Shown here piece by piece: positions 36,785 to 52,200 of a stretch of DNA of 64,000 nucleotides (positions within the stretch are counted from its first letter, which is position 1; every line of letters begins with the position of its first letter). The translations under genes were made by a program, and so were the position numbers. The notes beneath the pieces are model-generated. The model was given only the letters and a program-made list of their open reading frames with translations, did not search any database and was not told the origin of the DNA. Source of the stretch: Euwallacea fornicatus (taxonomy: Eukaryota; Arthropoda; Insecta; Coleoptera; Curculionidae); contig NW_027096055.1 of the NCBI RefSeq assembly GCF_040115645.1, forward strand, positions 62,001 to 126,000, given 5' to 3'.

Positions 36785-39248
36785 GGACCAAATTTGTTAA
36801 CCAAAGTGTCAAATTAATCAGCTCGACGAGATCTTTAAAATGACACAACACATCATTATTACATCTTGGTGAATTTCCAAGAAAAATAGTACTTTATGTG
36901 TTCAAACACACCACTTTTGTGACTTTTCCAATTTTGAAGCTCGATAACTTTGGCAAATGAAGACCAAATTTGTTAAACAAAGTGTCAAATTAATCAGCTC
37001 GACGAGATTTTGAAGATGTCACAACACATCATGATTGCATCTTGTTGAATTTCCAAGAAAAATAGTACTTTATGTGCTCAAACACACATATTTTGTGACT
37101 TTTCAAACTTTGAAGCTCGATAACTTTGGCAAATGAGGACCAAATTTGTTAAACAAAGTCTCAAATTAATCAGCTCGACGAGATCTTTAAAATGACACAA
37201 CAATTCATGATTGCATCTTGTTGAATTTCCAAGAAAAATAGTAATATATGTGCTCAAACACACAACTTTTGTGACTTTTCAAAATTTGAAGCTCGATAAC
37301 TTTGGCAAATGTGGACCAAATTTGTTAACCAAAGTGTCAAATTAATCAGCTCGACGAGATCTTTCAAATGACACAACAATTCATGATTGCATCTTGTTGA
37401 ATTTCCAAGAAAAATAGTACTTTATGTGCTCAAACACACAACTTTTGTGACTTTTCAAACTTTGAAGCTCGATAACTTTGGCAAATGTGGACCAAATTTG
37501 TTAACCAAAGTGTCAAATTAATCAGCTCGACGAGATCTTTAAAATGACACAACACATCATTATTACATCTTGTTGAATTTCCAAGAAAAATAGTACTTTA
37601 TGTGCTCAAACACACATATTTTGTGACTTTTCAAACTTTGAAGCTCGATAACTTTGGCAAATGAGGACCAAATTTGTTAAACAAAGTGTCAAATTAATCA
37701 GCTCGACGAGATCTTTAAAATGACACAACAATTCATGATTGCATCTTGTTGAATTTCCAAGAAAAATAGTACTTTATGTGCTCAAACACACATATTTTGT
37801 GACTTTTCAAACTTTGAAGCTCGATAACTTTGGCAAATGAGGACCAAATTTGTTAAACAAAGTGTCAAATTAATCAGCTCGACGAGATCTTTAAAATGAC
37901 ACATCAATTCATGATTGCATCTTGTTGAATTTCCAAGAAAAATAGTAATATATGTGCTCAAACACACAACTTTTGTGACTTTTCAAACTTTGAAGCTCGA
38001 TAACTTTGGCAAATGTGGACCAAATTTGTTAAACAAAGTGTCAAATTAATCAGCTCGACGAGATCTTTAAAATGACACAACACATCATTATTACATCTTG
38101 TTGAATTTCCAAGAAAAATAGTACTTTATGTGTTCAAACACACCACTTTTGTGACTTTTCCAATTTTGAAGCTCGATAACTTTGGCAAATGAAGACCAAA
38201 TTTGTTAAACAAAGTGTCAAATTAATCAGCTCGACGAGATTTTGAAGATGTCACAACACATCATGATTGCATCTTGTTGAATTTCCAAGAAAAATAGTAC
38301 TTTATGTGCTCAAACACACATATTTTGTGACTTTTCAAACTTTGAAGCTCGATAACTTTGGCAAATGAGGACCAAATTTGTTAAACAAAGTGTCAAATTA
38401 ATCAGCTCGACGAGATCTTTAAAATGACACAACAATTCATGATTGCATCTTGTTGAATTTCCAAGAAAAATAGTACTTTATGTGCTCAAACACACAACTT
38501 TTGTGACTTTTCAAAATTTGAAGCTCGATAACTTTGGCAAATGTGGACCAAATTTGTTAACCAAAGTGTCAAATTAATCAGCTCGACGAGATCTTTAAAA
38601 TGACACAACAATTCATGATTGCATCTTGTTGAATTTCCAAGAAAAATAGTAATATATGTGCTCAAACACACAACTTTTGTGACTTTTCAAAATTTGAAGC
38701 TCGATAACTTTGGCAAATGTGGACCAAATTTGTTAACCAAAGTGTCAAATTAATCAGCTCGACGAGATCTTTAAAATGACACAACAATTCATGATTGCAT
38801 CTTGTTGAATTTCCAAGAAAAATAGTACTTTATGTGCTCAAACACACATATTTTGTGACTTTTCAAACTTTGAAGCTCGATAACTTTGGCAAATGAGGAC
38901 CAAATTTGTTAAACAAAGTGTCAAATTAATCAGCTCGACGAGATTTTGAAGATGTCACAACACATCATGATTACATCTTGTTGAACTTCCAGGAAAAATA
39001 GTACTTTATGTGCTCAAACACACAACTTTTGTGACTTTTCAAATTTTGAAGCTCGATAACTTTGGCAAATGTGGACCAAATTTGTTAACCAAAGTGTCAA
39101 ATTAATCAGCTCGACGAGATCTTTAAAATGACACAACAATTCATGATTGCATCTTGTTGAATTTCCAAGAAAAATAGTACTTTATGTGCTCAAACACACA
39201 ACTTTTGTGACTTTTCAAACTTTGAAGCTCGATAACTTTGGCAAATGT
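36785..39248 (+). repeat. Transition block, monomers k=209-222
   Basis: Three H-bearing groups, two of them H-p followed by B'-t', with irregular A, An, At' and B monomers between them. Private changes: CTTGGTGAAT near 36866, AAAGTCTCAAA near 37156, and CTTTCAAATG near 37361 (also at 27859). No regular HOR period yet; it leads into the 6-mer array. Confidence 0.7.
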
Positions 39249-42200
39249 GGACCAAATTTGTTAACCAAAGTGTCAAATTAATCAGCTCGACGAGATCTTT
39301 AAAATGACACAACACATCATTATTACATCTTGTTGAATTTCCAAGAAAAATAGTACTTTATGTGTTCAAACACACCACTTTTGTGACTTTTCCAATTTTG
39401 AAGCTCGATAACTTTGGCAAATGAAGACCAAATTTGTTAAACAAAGTGTCAAATTAATCAGCTCGACGAGATTTTGAAGATGTCACAACACATCATGATT
39501 GCATCTTGTTGAATTTCCAAGAAAAATAGTACTTTATGTGCTCAAACACACATATTTTGTGACTTTTCAAACTTTGAAGCTCGATAACTTTGGCAAATGA
39601 GGACCAAATTTGTTAAACAAAGTGTCAAATTAATCAGCTCGACGAGATCTTTAAAATGACACATCAATTCATGATTGCATCTTGTTGAATTTCCAAGAAA
39701 AATAGTAATATATGTGCTCAAACACACAACTTTTGTGACTTTTCAAACTTTGAAGCTCGATAACTTTGGCAAATGTGGACCAAATTTGTTAAACAAAGTG
39801 TCAAATTAATCAGCTCGACGAGATCTTTAAAATGACACAACAATTCATGATTGCATCTTGTTGAATTTCCAAGAAAAATAGTACTTTATGTGCTCAAACA
39901 CACAACTTTTGTGACTTTTCAAACTTTGAAGCTCGATAGCTTCGGCAAATGAAGACCAAATTTGTTAAACAAAGTGTCAAATTAATCAGCTCGACGAGAT
40001 CTTTAAAATGACACAACAATTCATGATTGCATCTTGTTGAATTTCCAAGAAAAATAGTAATATATGTGCTCAAACACACAACTTTTGTGACTTTTCAAAA
40101 TTTGAAGCTCGATAACTTTGGCAAATGTGGACCAAATTTGTTAACCAAAGTGTCAAATTAATCAGCTCGACGAGATCTTTAAAATGACACAACAATTCAT
40201 GATTGCATCTTGTTGAATTTCCAAGAAAAATAGTACTTTATGTGCTCAAACACACAACTTTTGTGACTTTTCAAACTTTGAAGCTCGATAACTTTGGCAA
40301 ATGTGGACCAAATTTGTTAACCAAAGTGTCAAATTAATCAGCTCGACGAGATCTTTAAAATGACACAACACATCATTATTACATCTTGTTGAATTTCCAA
40401 GAAAAATAGTACTTTATGTGTTCAAACACACCACTTTTGTGACTTTTCCAATTTTGAAGCTCGATAACTTTGGCAAATGAAGACCAAATTTGTTAAACAA
40501 AGTGTCAAATTAATCAGCTCGACGAGATTTTGAAGATGTCACAACACATCATGATTGCATCTTGTTGAATTTCCAAGAAAAATAGTACTTTATGTGCTCA
40601 AACACACATATTTTGTGACTTTTCAAACTTTGAAGCTCGATAACTTTGGCAAATGAGGACCAAATTTGTTAAACAAAGTGTCAAATTAATCAGCTCGACG
40701 AGATCTTTAAAATGACACATCAATTCATGATTGCATCTTGTTGAATTTCCAAGAAAAATAGTAATATATGTGCTCAAACACACAACTTTTGTGACTTTTC
40801 AAACTTTGAAGCTCGATAACTTTGGCAAATGTGGACCAAATTTGTTAAACAAAGTGTCAAATTAATCAGCTCGACGAGATCTTTAAAATGACACAACAAT
40901 TCATGATTGCATCTTGTTGAATTTCCAAGAAAAATAGTACTTTATGTGCTCAAACACACAACTTTTGTGACTTTTCAAACTTTGAAGCTCGATAGCTTCG
41001 GCAAATGAAGACCAAATTTGTTAAACAAAGTGTCAAATTAATCAGCTCGACGAGATCTTTAAAATGACACAACAATTCATGATTGCATCTTGTTGAATTT
41101 CCAAGAAAAATAGTACTTTATGTGCTCAAACACACATATTTTGTGACTTTTCAAACTTTGAAGCTCGATAACTTTGGCAAATGAGGACCAAATTTGTTAA
41201 ACAAAGTGTCAAATTAATCAGCTCGACGAGATTTTGAAGATGTCACAACACATCATGATTACATCTTGTTGAACTTCCAGGAAAAATAGTACTTTATGTG
41301 CTCAAACACACAACTTTTGTGACTTTTCAAATTTTGAAGCTCGATAACTTTGGCAAATGTGGACCAAATTTGTTAACCAAAGTGTCAAATTAATCAGCTC
41401 GACGAGATCTTTAAAATGACACAACAATTCATGATTGCATCTTGTTGAATTTCCAAGAAAAATAGTACTTTATGTGCTCAAACACACAACTTTTGTGACT
41501 TTTCAAACTTTGAAGCTCGATAACTTTGGCAAATGTGGACCAAATTTGTTAACCAAAGTGTCAAATTAATCAGCTCGACGAGATCTTTAAAATGACACAA
41601 CACATCATTATTACATCTTGTTGAATTTCCAAGAAAAATAGTACTTTATGTGTTCAAACACACCACTTTTGTGACTTTTCCAATTTTGAAGCTCGATAAC
41701 TTTGGCAAATGAAGACCAAATTTGTTAAACAAAGTGTCAAATTAATCAGCTCGACGAGATTTTGAAGATGTCACAACACATCATGATTGCATCTTGTTGA
41801 ATTTCCAAGAAAAATAGTACTTTATGTGCTCAAACACACATATTTTGTGACTTTTCAAACTTTGAAGCTCGATAACTTTGGCAAATGAGGACCAAATTTG
41901 TTAAACAAAGTGTCAAATTAATCAGCTCGACGAGATCTTTAAAATGACACATCAATTCATGATTGCATCTTGTTGAATTTCCAAGAAAAATAGTAATATA
42001 TGTGCTCAAACACACAACTTTTGTGACTTTTCAAACTTTGAAGCTCGATAACTTTGGCAAATGTGGACCAAATTTGTTAAACAAAGTGTCAAATTAATCA
42101 GCTCGACGAGATCTTTAAAATGACACAACAATTCATGATTGCATCTTGTTGAATTTCCAAGAAAAATAGTACTTTATGTGCTCAAACACACAACTTTTGT

Positions 42201-45200
42201 GACTTTTCAAACTTTGAAGCTCGATAGCTTCGGCAAATGAAGACCAAATTTGTTAAACAAAGTGTCAAATTAATCAGCTCGACGAGATCTTTAAAATGAC
42301 ACAACAATTCATGATTGCATCTTGTTGAATTTCCAAGAAAAATAGTAATATATGTGCTCAAACACACAACTTTTGTGACTTTTCAAAATTTGAAGCTCGA
42401 TAACTTTGGCAAATGTGGACCAAATTTGTTAACCAAAGTGTCAAATTAATCAGCTCGACGAGATCTTTAAAATGACACAACAATTCATGATTGCATCTTG
42501 TTGAATTTCCAAGAAAAATAGTACTTTATGTGCTCAAACACACAACTTTTGTGACTTTTCAAACTTTGAAGCTCGATAACTTTGGCAAATGTGGACCAAA
42601 TTTGTTAACCAAAGTGTCAAATTAATCAGCTCGACGAGATCTTTAAAATGACACAACACATCATTATTACATCTTGTTGAATTTCCAAGAAAAATAGTAC
42701 TTTATGTGTTCAAACACACCACTTTTGTGACTTTTCCAATTTTGAAGCTCGATAACTTTGGCAAATGAAGACCAAATTTGTTAAACAAAGTGTCAAATTA
42801 ATCAGCTCGACGAGATTTTGAAGATGTCACAACACATCATGATTGCATCTTGTTGAATTTCCAAGAAAAATAGTACTTTATGTGCTCAAACACACATATT
42901 TTGTGACTTTTCAAACTTTGAAGCTCGATAACTTTGGCAAATGAGGACCAAATTTGTTAAACAAAGTGTCAAATTAATCAGCTCGACGAGATCTTTAAAA
43001 TGACACATCAATTCATGATTGCATCTTGTTGAATTTCCAAGAAAAATAGTAATATATGTGCTCAAACACACAACTTTTGTGACTTTTCAAACTTTGAAGC
43101 TCGATAACTTTGGCAAATGTGGACCAAATTTGTTAAACAAAGTGTCAAATTAATCAGCTCGACGAGATCTTTAAAATGACACAACAATTCATGATTGCAT
43201 CTTGTTGAATTTCCAAGAAAAATAGTACTTTATGTGCTCAAACACACAACTTTTGTGACTTTTCAAACTTTGAAGCTCGATAGCTTCGGCAAATGAAGAC
43301 CAAATTTGTTAAACAAAGTGTCAAATTAATCAGCTCGACGAGATCTTTAAAATGACACAACAATTCATGATTGCATCTTGTTGAATTTCCAAGAAAAATA
43401 GTACTTTATGTGCTCAAACACACAACTTTTGTGACTTTTCAAACTTTGAAGCTCGATAGCTTCGGCAAATGAAGACCAAATTTGTTAAACAAAGTGTCAA
43501 ATTAATCAGCTCGACGAGATCTTTAAAATGACACAACAATTCATGATTGCATCTTGTTGAATTTCCAAGAAAAATAGTAATATATGTGCTCAAACACACA
43601 ACTTTTGTGACTTTTCAAAATTTGAAGCTCGATAACTTTGGCAAATGTGGACCAAATTTGTTAACCAAAGTGTCAAATTAATCAGCTCGACGAGATCTTT
43701 AAAATGACACAACAATTCATGATTGCATCTTGTTGAATTTCCAAGAAAAATAGTACTTTATGTGCTCAAACACACAACTTTTGTGACTTTTCAAACTTTG
43801 AAGCTCGATAACTTTGGCAAATGTGGACCAAATTTGTTAACCAAAGTGTCAAATTAATCAGCTCGACGAGATCTTTAAAATGACACAACACATCATTATT
43901 ACATCTTGTTGAATTTCCAAGAAAAATAGTACTTTATGTGTTCAAACACACCACTTTTGTGACTTTTCCAATTTTGAAGCTCGATAACTTTGGCAAATGA
44001 AGACCAAATTTGTTAAACAAAGTGTCAAATTAATCAGCTCGACGAGATTTTGAAGATGTCACAACACATCATGATTGCATCTTGTTGAATTTCCAAGAAA
44101 AATAGTACTTTATGTGCTCAAACACACATATTTTGTGACTTTTCAAACTTTGAAGCTCGATAACTTTGGCAAATGAGGACCAAATTTGTTAAACAAAGTG
44201 TCAAATTAATCAGCTCGACGAGATCTTTAAAATGACACATCAATTCATGATTGCATCTTGTTGAATTTCCAAGAAAAATAGTAATATATGTGCTCAAACA
44301 CACAACTTTTGTGACTTTTCAAACTTTGAAGCTCGATAACTTTGGCAAATGTGGACCAAATTTGTTAAACAAAGTGTCAAATTAATCAGCTCGACGAGAT
44401 CTTTAAAATGACACAACAATTCATGATTGCATCTTGTTGAATTTCCAAGAAAAATAGTACTTTATGTGCTCAAACACACAACTTTTGTGACTTTTCAAAC
44501 TTTGAAGCTCGATAGCTTCGGCAAATGAAGACCAAATTTGTTAAACAAAGTGTCAAATTAATCAGCTCGACGAGATCTTTAAAATGACACAACAATTCAT
44601 GATTGCATCTTGTTGAATTTCCAAGAAAAATAGTAATATATGTGCTCAAACACACAACTTTTGTGACTTTTCAAAATTTGAAGCTCGATAACTTTGGCAA
44701 ATGTGGACCAAATTTGTTAACCAAAGTGTCAAATTAATCAGCTCGACGAGATCTTTAAAATGACACAACAATTCATGATTGCATCTTGTTGAATTTCCAA
44801 GAAAAATAGTACTTTATGTGCTCAAACACACAACTTTTGTGACTTTTCAAACTTTGAAGCTCGATAACTTTGGCAAATGTGGACCAAATTTGTTAACCAA
44901 AGTGTCAAATTAATCAGCTCGACGAGATCTTTAAAATGACACAACACATCATTATTACATCTTGTTGAATTTCCAAGAAAAATAGTACTTTATGTGTTCA
45001 AACACACCACTTTTGTGACTTTTCCAATTTTGAAGCTCGATAACTTTGGCAAATGAAGACCAAATTTGTTAAACAAAGTGTCAAATTAATCAGCTCGACG
45101 AGATTTTGAAGATGTCACAACACATCATGATTGCATCTTGTTGAATTTCCAAGAAAAATAGTACTTTATGTGCTCAAACACACATATTTTGTGACTTTTC

Positions 45201-46816
45201 AAACTTTGAAGCTCGATAACTTTGGCAAATGAGGACCAAATTTGTTAAACAAAGTGTCAAATTAATCAGCTCGACGAGATCTTTAAAATGACACATCAAT
45301 TCATGATTGCATCTTGTTGAATTTCCAAGAAAAATAGTAATATATGTGCTCAAACACACAACTTTTGTGACTTTTCAAACTTTGAAGCTCGATAACTTTG
45401 GCAAATGTGGACCAAATTTGTTAAACAAAGTGTCAAATTAATCAGCTCGACGAGATCTTTAAAATGACACAACAATTCATGATTGCATCTTGTTGAATTT
45501 CCAAGAAAAATAGTACTTTATGTGCTCAAACACACAACTTTTGTGACTTTTCAAACTTTGAAGCTCGATAACTTTGGCAAATGTGGACCAAATTTGTTAA
45601 CCAAAGTGTCAAATTAATCAGCTCGACGAGATCTTTAAAATGACACAACAATTCATGATTGCATCTTGTTGAATTTCCAAGAAAAATAGTACTTTATGTG
45701 CTCAAACACACAACTTTTGTGACTTTTCAAACTTTGAAGCTCGATAACTTTGGCAAATGTGGACCAAATTTGTTAACCAAAGTGTCAAATTAATCAGCTC
45801 GACGAGATCTTTAAAATGACACAACACATCATTATTACATCTTGTTGAATTTCCAAGAAAAATAGTACTTTATGTGTTCAAACACACCACTTTTGTGACT
45901 TTTCCAATTTTGAAGCTCGATAACTTTGGCAAATGAAGACCAAATTTGTTAACCAAAGTGTCAAATTAATCAGCTCGACGAGATCTTTAAAATGACACAA
46001 CACATCATTATTACATCTTGTTGAATTTCCAAGAAAAATAGTACTTTATGTGTTCAAACACACCACTTTTGTGACTTTTCCAATTTTGAAGCTCGATAAC
46101 TTTGGCAAATGAAGACCAAATTTGTTAAACAAAGTGTCAAATTAATCAGCTCGACGAGATTTTGAAGATGTCACAACACATCATGATTGCATCTTGTTGA
46201 ATTTCCAAGAAAAATAGTACTTTATGTGCTCAAACACACATATTTTGTGACTTTTCAAACTTTGAAGCTCGATAACTTTGGCAAATGTGGACCAAATTTG
46301 TTAAACAAAGTGTCAAATTAATCAGCTCGACGAGATCTTTAAAATGACACAACAATTCATGATTGCATCTTGTTGAATTTCCAAGAAAAATAGTACTTTA
46401 TGTGCTCAAACACACAACTTTTGTGACTTTTCAAACTTTGAAGCTCGATAGCTTCGGCAAATGAAGACCAAATTTGTTAAACAAAGTGTCAAATTAATCA
46501 GCTCGACGAGATCTTTAAAATGACACAACAATTCATGATTGCATCTTGTTGAATTTCCAAGAAAAATAGTAATATATGTGCTCAAACACACAACTTTTGT
46601 GACTTTTCAAAATTTGAAGCTCGATAACTTTGGCAAATGTGGACCAAATTTGTTAACCAAAGTGTCAAATTAATCAGCTCGACGAGATCTTTAAAATGAC
46701 ACAACAATTCATGATTGCATCTTGTTGAATTTCCAAGAAAAATAGTACTTTATGTGCTCAAACACACAACTTTTGTGACTTTTCAAACTTTGAAGCTCGA
46801 TAACTTTGGCAAATGT
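39249..46816 (+). repeat. 6-mer HOR (1,056 bp) array with 5- and 7-mer variants
   Basis: Canonical unit: H-p(TGTGTTC), B'-t', A with ACACATCAATTC, A with GATAGC, A(taata)n, A. Units are 39249-40304 (6), 40305-41536 (7), 41537-42592 (6), 42593-43824 (7), 43825-44880 (6), 44881-45760 (5), a single extra H monomer at 45761-45936, and 45937-46816 (5). The first 7-mer replaces An with At' plus B. The second 7-mer duplicates the GATAGC monomer. The alternation gives a secondary 13-monomer (2,288 bp) period. Confidence 0.9.
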
Positions 46817-49280
46817 GGACCAAATTTGTTAACCAAAGTGTCAAATTAATCAGCTCGACGAGATCTTTAAAATGACACAACACATCATTATTACATTTTG
46901 TTGAATTTCCAAGAAAAATAGTACTTTATGTGTTCAAACACACCACTTTTGTGACTTTTCCAATTTTGAAGCTCGATAACTTTGGCAAATGAAGACCAAA
47001 TTTGTTAAACAAAGTGTCAAATTAATCAGCTCGACGAGATTTTGAAGATGTCACAACACATCATGATTGCATCTTGTTGAATTTCCAAGAAAAATAGTAC
47101 TTTATGTGCTCAAACACACATATTTTGTGACTTTTCAAACTTTGAAGCTCGATAACTTTGGCAAATGAGGACCAAATTTGTTAAACAAAGTGTCAAATTA
47201 ATCAGCTCGACGAGATCTTTAAAATGACACAACAATTCATGATTGCATCTTGTTGAATTTCCAAGAAAAATAGTACTTTATGTGCTCAAACACACAACTT
47301 TTGTGACTTTTCAAAATTTGAAGCTCGATAACTTTGGCAAATGTGGACCAAATTTGTTAACCAAAGTGTCAAATTAATCAGCTCGACGAGATCTTTAAAA
47401 TGACACAACAATTCATGATTGCATCTTGTTGAATTTCCAAGAAAAATAGTAATATATGTGCTCAAACACACAACTTTTGTGACTTTTCAAAATTTGAAGC
47501 TCGATAACTTTGGCAAATGTGGACCAAATTTGTTAACCAAAGTGTCAAATTAATCAGCTCGACGAGATCTTTAAAATGACACAACAATTCATGATTGCAT
47601 CTTGTTGAATTTCCAAGAAAAATAGTACTTTATGTGCTCAAACACACCACTTTTGTGACTTTTCCAATTTTGAAGCTCGATAACTTTGGCAAATGAAGAC
47701 CAAATTTGTTAAACAAAGTGTCAAATTAATCAGCTCGACGAGATTTTGAAGATGTCACAACACATCATGATTACATCTTGTTGAACTTCCAGGAAAAATA
47801 GTACTTTATGTGCTCAAACACACAACTTTTGTGACTTTTCAAATTTTGAAGCTCGATAACTTTGGCAAATGTGGACCAAATTTGTTAAACAAAGTGTCAA
47901 ATTAATCAGCTCGACGAGATCTTTAAAATGACACAACAATTCATGATTGCATCTTGTTGAATTTCCAAGAAAAATAGTACTTTATGTGCTCAAACACACA
48001 ACTTTTGTGACTTTTCAAACTTTGAAGCTCGATAACTTTGGCAAATGTGGACCAAATTTGTTAACCAAAGTGTCAAATTAATCAGCTCGACGAGATCTTT
48101 AAACTGACACAACAATTCATGATTGCATCTTGTTGAATTTCCAAGAAAAATAGTAATATATGTGCTCAAACACACAACTTTTGTGACTTTTCAAAATTTG
48201 AAGCTCGATAACTTTGGCAAATGTGGACCAAATTTGTTAACCAAAGTGTCAAATTAATCAGCTCGACGAGATCTTTAAAATGACACAACAATTCATGATT
48301 GCATCTTGTTGAATTTCCAAGAAAAATAGTACTTTATGTGCTCAAACACACCACTTTTGTGACTTTTCCAATTTTGAAGCTCGATAACTTTGGCAAATGA
48401 AGACCAAATTTGTTAAACAAAGTGTCAAATTAATCAGCTCGACGAGATTTTGAAGATGTCACAACACATCATGATTACATCTTGTTGAACTTCCAGGAAA
48501 AATAGTACTTTATGTGCTCAAACACACATATTTTGTGACTTTTCAAACTTTGAAGCTCGATAACTTTGGCAAATGTGGACCAAATTTGTTAAACAAAGTG
48601 TCAAATTAATCAGCTCGACGAGATTTTGAAGATGTCACAACACATCATGATTGCATCTTGTTGAATTTCCAAGAAAAATAGTACTTTATGTGCTCAAACA
48701 CACATATTTTGTGACTTTTCAAACTTTGAAGCTCGATAACTTTGGCAAATGAGGACCAAATTTGTTAAACAAAGTGTCAAATTAATCAGCTCGACGAGAT
48801 CTTTAAAATGACACATCAATTCATGATTGCATCTTGTTGAATTTCCAAGAAAAATAGTAATATATGTGCTCAAACACACAACTTTTGTGACTTTTCAAAC
48901 TTTGAAGCTCGATAACTTCGGCAAATGAAGACCAAATTTGTTAAACAAAGTGTCAAATTAATCAGCTCGACGAGATCTTTAAAATGACACAACAATTCAT
49001 GATTGCATCTTGTTGAATTTCCAAGAAAAATAGTAATATATGTGCTCAAACACACAACTTTTGTGACTTTTCAAAATTTGAAGCTCGATAACTTTGGCAA
49101 ATGTGGACCAAATTTGTTAACCAAAGTGTCAAATTAATCAGCTCGACGAGATCTTTAAAATGACACAACAATTCATGATTGCATCTTGTTGAATTTCCAA
49201 GAAAAATAGTACTTTATGTGCTCAAACACACAACTTTTGTGACTTTTCAAACTTTGAAGCTCGATAACTTTGGCAAATGT
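46817..49280 (+). repeat. Irregular block, monomers k=266-279
   Basis: H (private ACATTTTG near 46893), B', two An, Ap, B, A, an AAACTGAC monomer with n, Ap, a B monomer joined to a t' 3' part (48401-48576), B', A(ACATCAATTC), An and A. The B(AACTTCCAGG) monomers at 47697 and 48401 are the last in the window. Confidence 0.75.
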
Positions 49281-52200
49281 GGACCAAATTTGTTAACCAA
49301 AGTGTCAAATTAATCAGCTCGACGAGATCTTTAAAATGACACAACACATCATTATTACATCTTGTTGAATTTCCAAGAAAAATAGTACTTTATGTGTTCA
49401 AACACACCACTTTTGTGACTTTTCCAATTTTGAAGCTCGATAACTTTGGCAAATGAAGACCAAATTTGTTAAACAAAGTGTCAAATTAATCAGCTCGACG
49501 AGATTTTGAAGATGTCACAACACATCATGATTGCATCTTGTTGAATTTCCAAGAAAAATAGTACTTTATGTGCTCAAACACACATATTTTGTGACTTTTC
49601 AAACTTTGAAGCTCGATAACTTTGGCAAATGAGGACCAAATTTGTTAAACAAAGTGTCAAATTAATCAGCTCGACGAGATCTTTAAAATGACACAACAAT
49701 TCATGATTGCATCTTGTTGAATTTCCAAGAAAAATAGTACTTTATGTGCTCAAACACACAACTTTTGTGACTTTTCAAACTTTGAAGCTCGATAGCTTCG
49801 GCAAATGAAGACCAAATTTGTTAAACAAAGTGTCAAATTAATCAGCTCGACGAGATCTTTAAAATGACACATCAATTCATGATTGCATCTTGTTGAATTT
49901 CCAAGAAAAATAGTAATATATGTGCTCAAACACACAACTTTTGTGACTTTTCAAACTTTGAAGCTCGATAACTTTGGCAAATGTGGACCAAATTTGTTAA
50001 ACAAAGTGTCAAATTAATCAGCTCGACGAGATCTTTAAAATGACACAACAATTCATGATTGCATCTTGTTGAATTTCCAAGAAAAATAGTACTTTATGTG
50101 CTCAAACACACAACTTTTGTGACTTTTCAAACTTTGAAGCTCGATAACTTTGGCAAATGTGGACCAAATTTGTTAACCAAAGTGTCAAATTAATCAGCTC
50201 GACGAGATCTTTAAACTGACACAACAATTCATGATTGCATCTTGTTGAATTTCCAAGAAAAATAGTACTTTATGTGCTCAAACACACAACTTTTGTGACT
50301 TTTCAAACTTTGAAGCTCGATAGCTTCGGCAAATGAAGACCAAATTTGTTAAACAAAGTGTCAAATTAATCAGCTCGACGAGATCTTTAAAATGACACAA
50401 CAATTCATGATTGCATCTTGTTGAATTTCCAAGAAAAATAGTACTTTATGTGCTCAAACACACAACTTTTGTGACTTTTCAAACTTTGAAGCTCGATAGC
50501 TTCGGCAAATGAAGACCAAATTTGTTAAACAAAGTGTCAAATTAATCAGCTCGACGAGATCTTTAAAATGACACAACAATTCATGATTGCATCTTGTTGA
50601 ATTTCCAAGAAAAATAGTAATATATGTGCTCAAACACACAACTTTTGTGACTTTTCAAAATTTGAAGCTCGATAACTTTGGCAAATGTGGACCAAATTTG
50701 TTAACCAAAGTGTCAAATTAATCAGCTCGACGAGATCTTTAAAATGACACAACAATTCATGATTGCATCTTGTTGAATTTCCAAGAAAAATAGTACTTTA
50801 TGTGCTCAAACACACAACTTTTGTGACTTTTCAAACTTTGAAGCTCGATAACTTTGGCAAATGTGGACCAAATTTGTTAACCAAAGTGTCAAATTAATCA
50901 GCTCGACGAGATCTTTAAAATGACACAACACATCATTATTACATCTTGTTGAATTTCCAAGAAAAATAGTACTTTATGTGTTCAAACACACCACTTTTGT
51001 GACTTTTCCAATTTTGAAGCTCGATAACTTTGGCAAATGAAGACCAAATTTGTTAAACAAAGTGTCAAATTAATCAGCTCGACGAGATTTTGAAGATGTC
51101 ACAACACATCATGATTGCATCTTGTTGAATTTCCAAGAAAAATAGTACTTTATGTGCTCAAACACACATATTTTGTGACTTTTCAAACTTTGAAGCTCGA
51201 TAACTTTGGCAAATGAGGACCAAATTTGTTAAACAAAGTGTCAAATTAATCAGCTCGACGAGATCTTTAAACTGACACAACAATTCATGATTGCATCTTG
51301 TTGAATTTCCAAGAAAAATAGTACTTTATGTGCTCAAACACACAACTTTTGTGACTTTTCAAACTTTGAAGCTCGATAGCTTCGGCAAATGAAGACCAAA
51401 TTTGTTAAACAAAGTGTCAAATTAATCAGCTCGACGAGATCTTTAAAATGACACAACAATTCATGATTGCATCTTGTTGAATTTCCAAGAAAAATAGTAC
51501 TTTATGTGCTCAAACACACAACTTTTGTGACTTTTCAAACTTTGAAGCTCGATAACTTTGGCAAATGTGGACCAAATTTGTTAACCAAAGTGTCAAATTA
51601 ATCAGCTCGACGAGATCTTTAAAATGACACAACACATCATTATTACATCTTGTTGAATTTCCAAGAAAAATAGTACTTTATGTGTTCAAACACACCACTT
51701 TTGTGACTTTTCCAATTTTGAAGCTCGATAACTTTGGCAAATGAAGACCAAATTTGTTAAACAAAGTGTCAAATTAATCAGCTCGACGAGATTTTGAAGA
51801 TGTCACAACACATCATGATTGCATCTTGTTGAATTTCCAAGAAAAATAGTACTTTATGTGCTCAAACACACATATTTTGTGACTTTTCAAACTTTGAAGC
51901 TCGATAACTTTGGCAAATGAGGACCAAATTTGTTAAACAAAGTGTCAAATTAATCAGCTCGACGAGATCTTTAAAATGACACATCAATTCATGATTGCAT
52001 CTTGTTGAATTTCCAAGAAAAATAGTAATATATGTGCTCAAACACACAACTTTTGTGACTTTTCAAACTTTGAAGCTCGATAACTTTGGCAAATGTGGAC
52101 CAAATTTGTTAAACAAAGTGTCAAATTAATCAGCTCGACGAGATCTTTAAAATGACACAACAATTCATGATTGCATCTTGTTGAATTTCCAAGAAAAATA

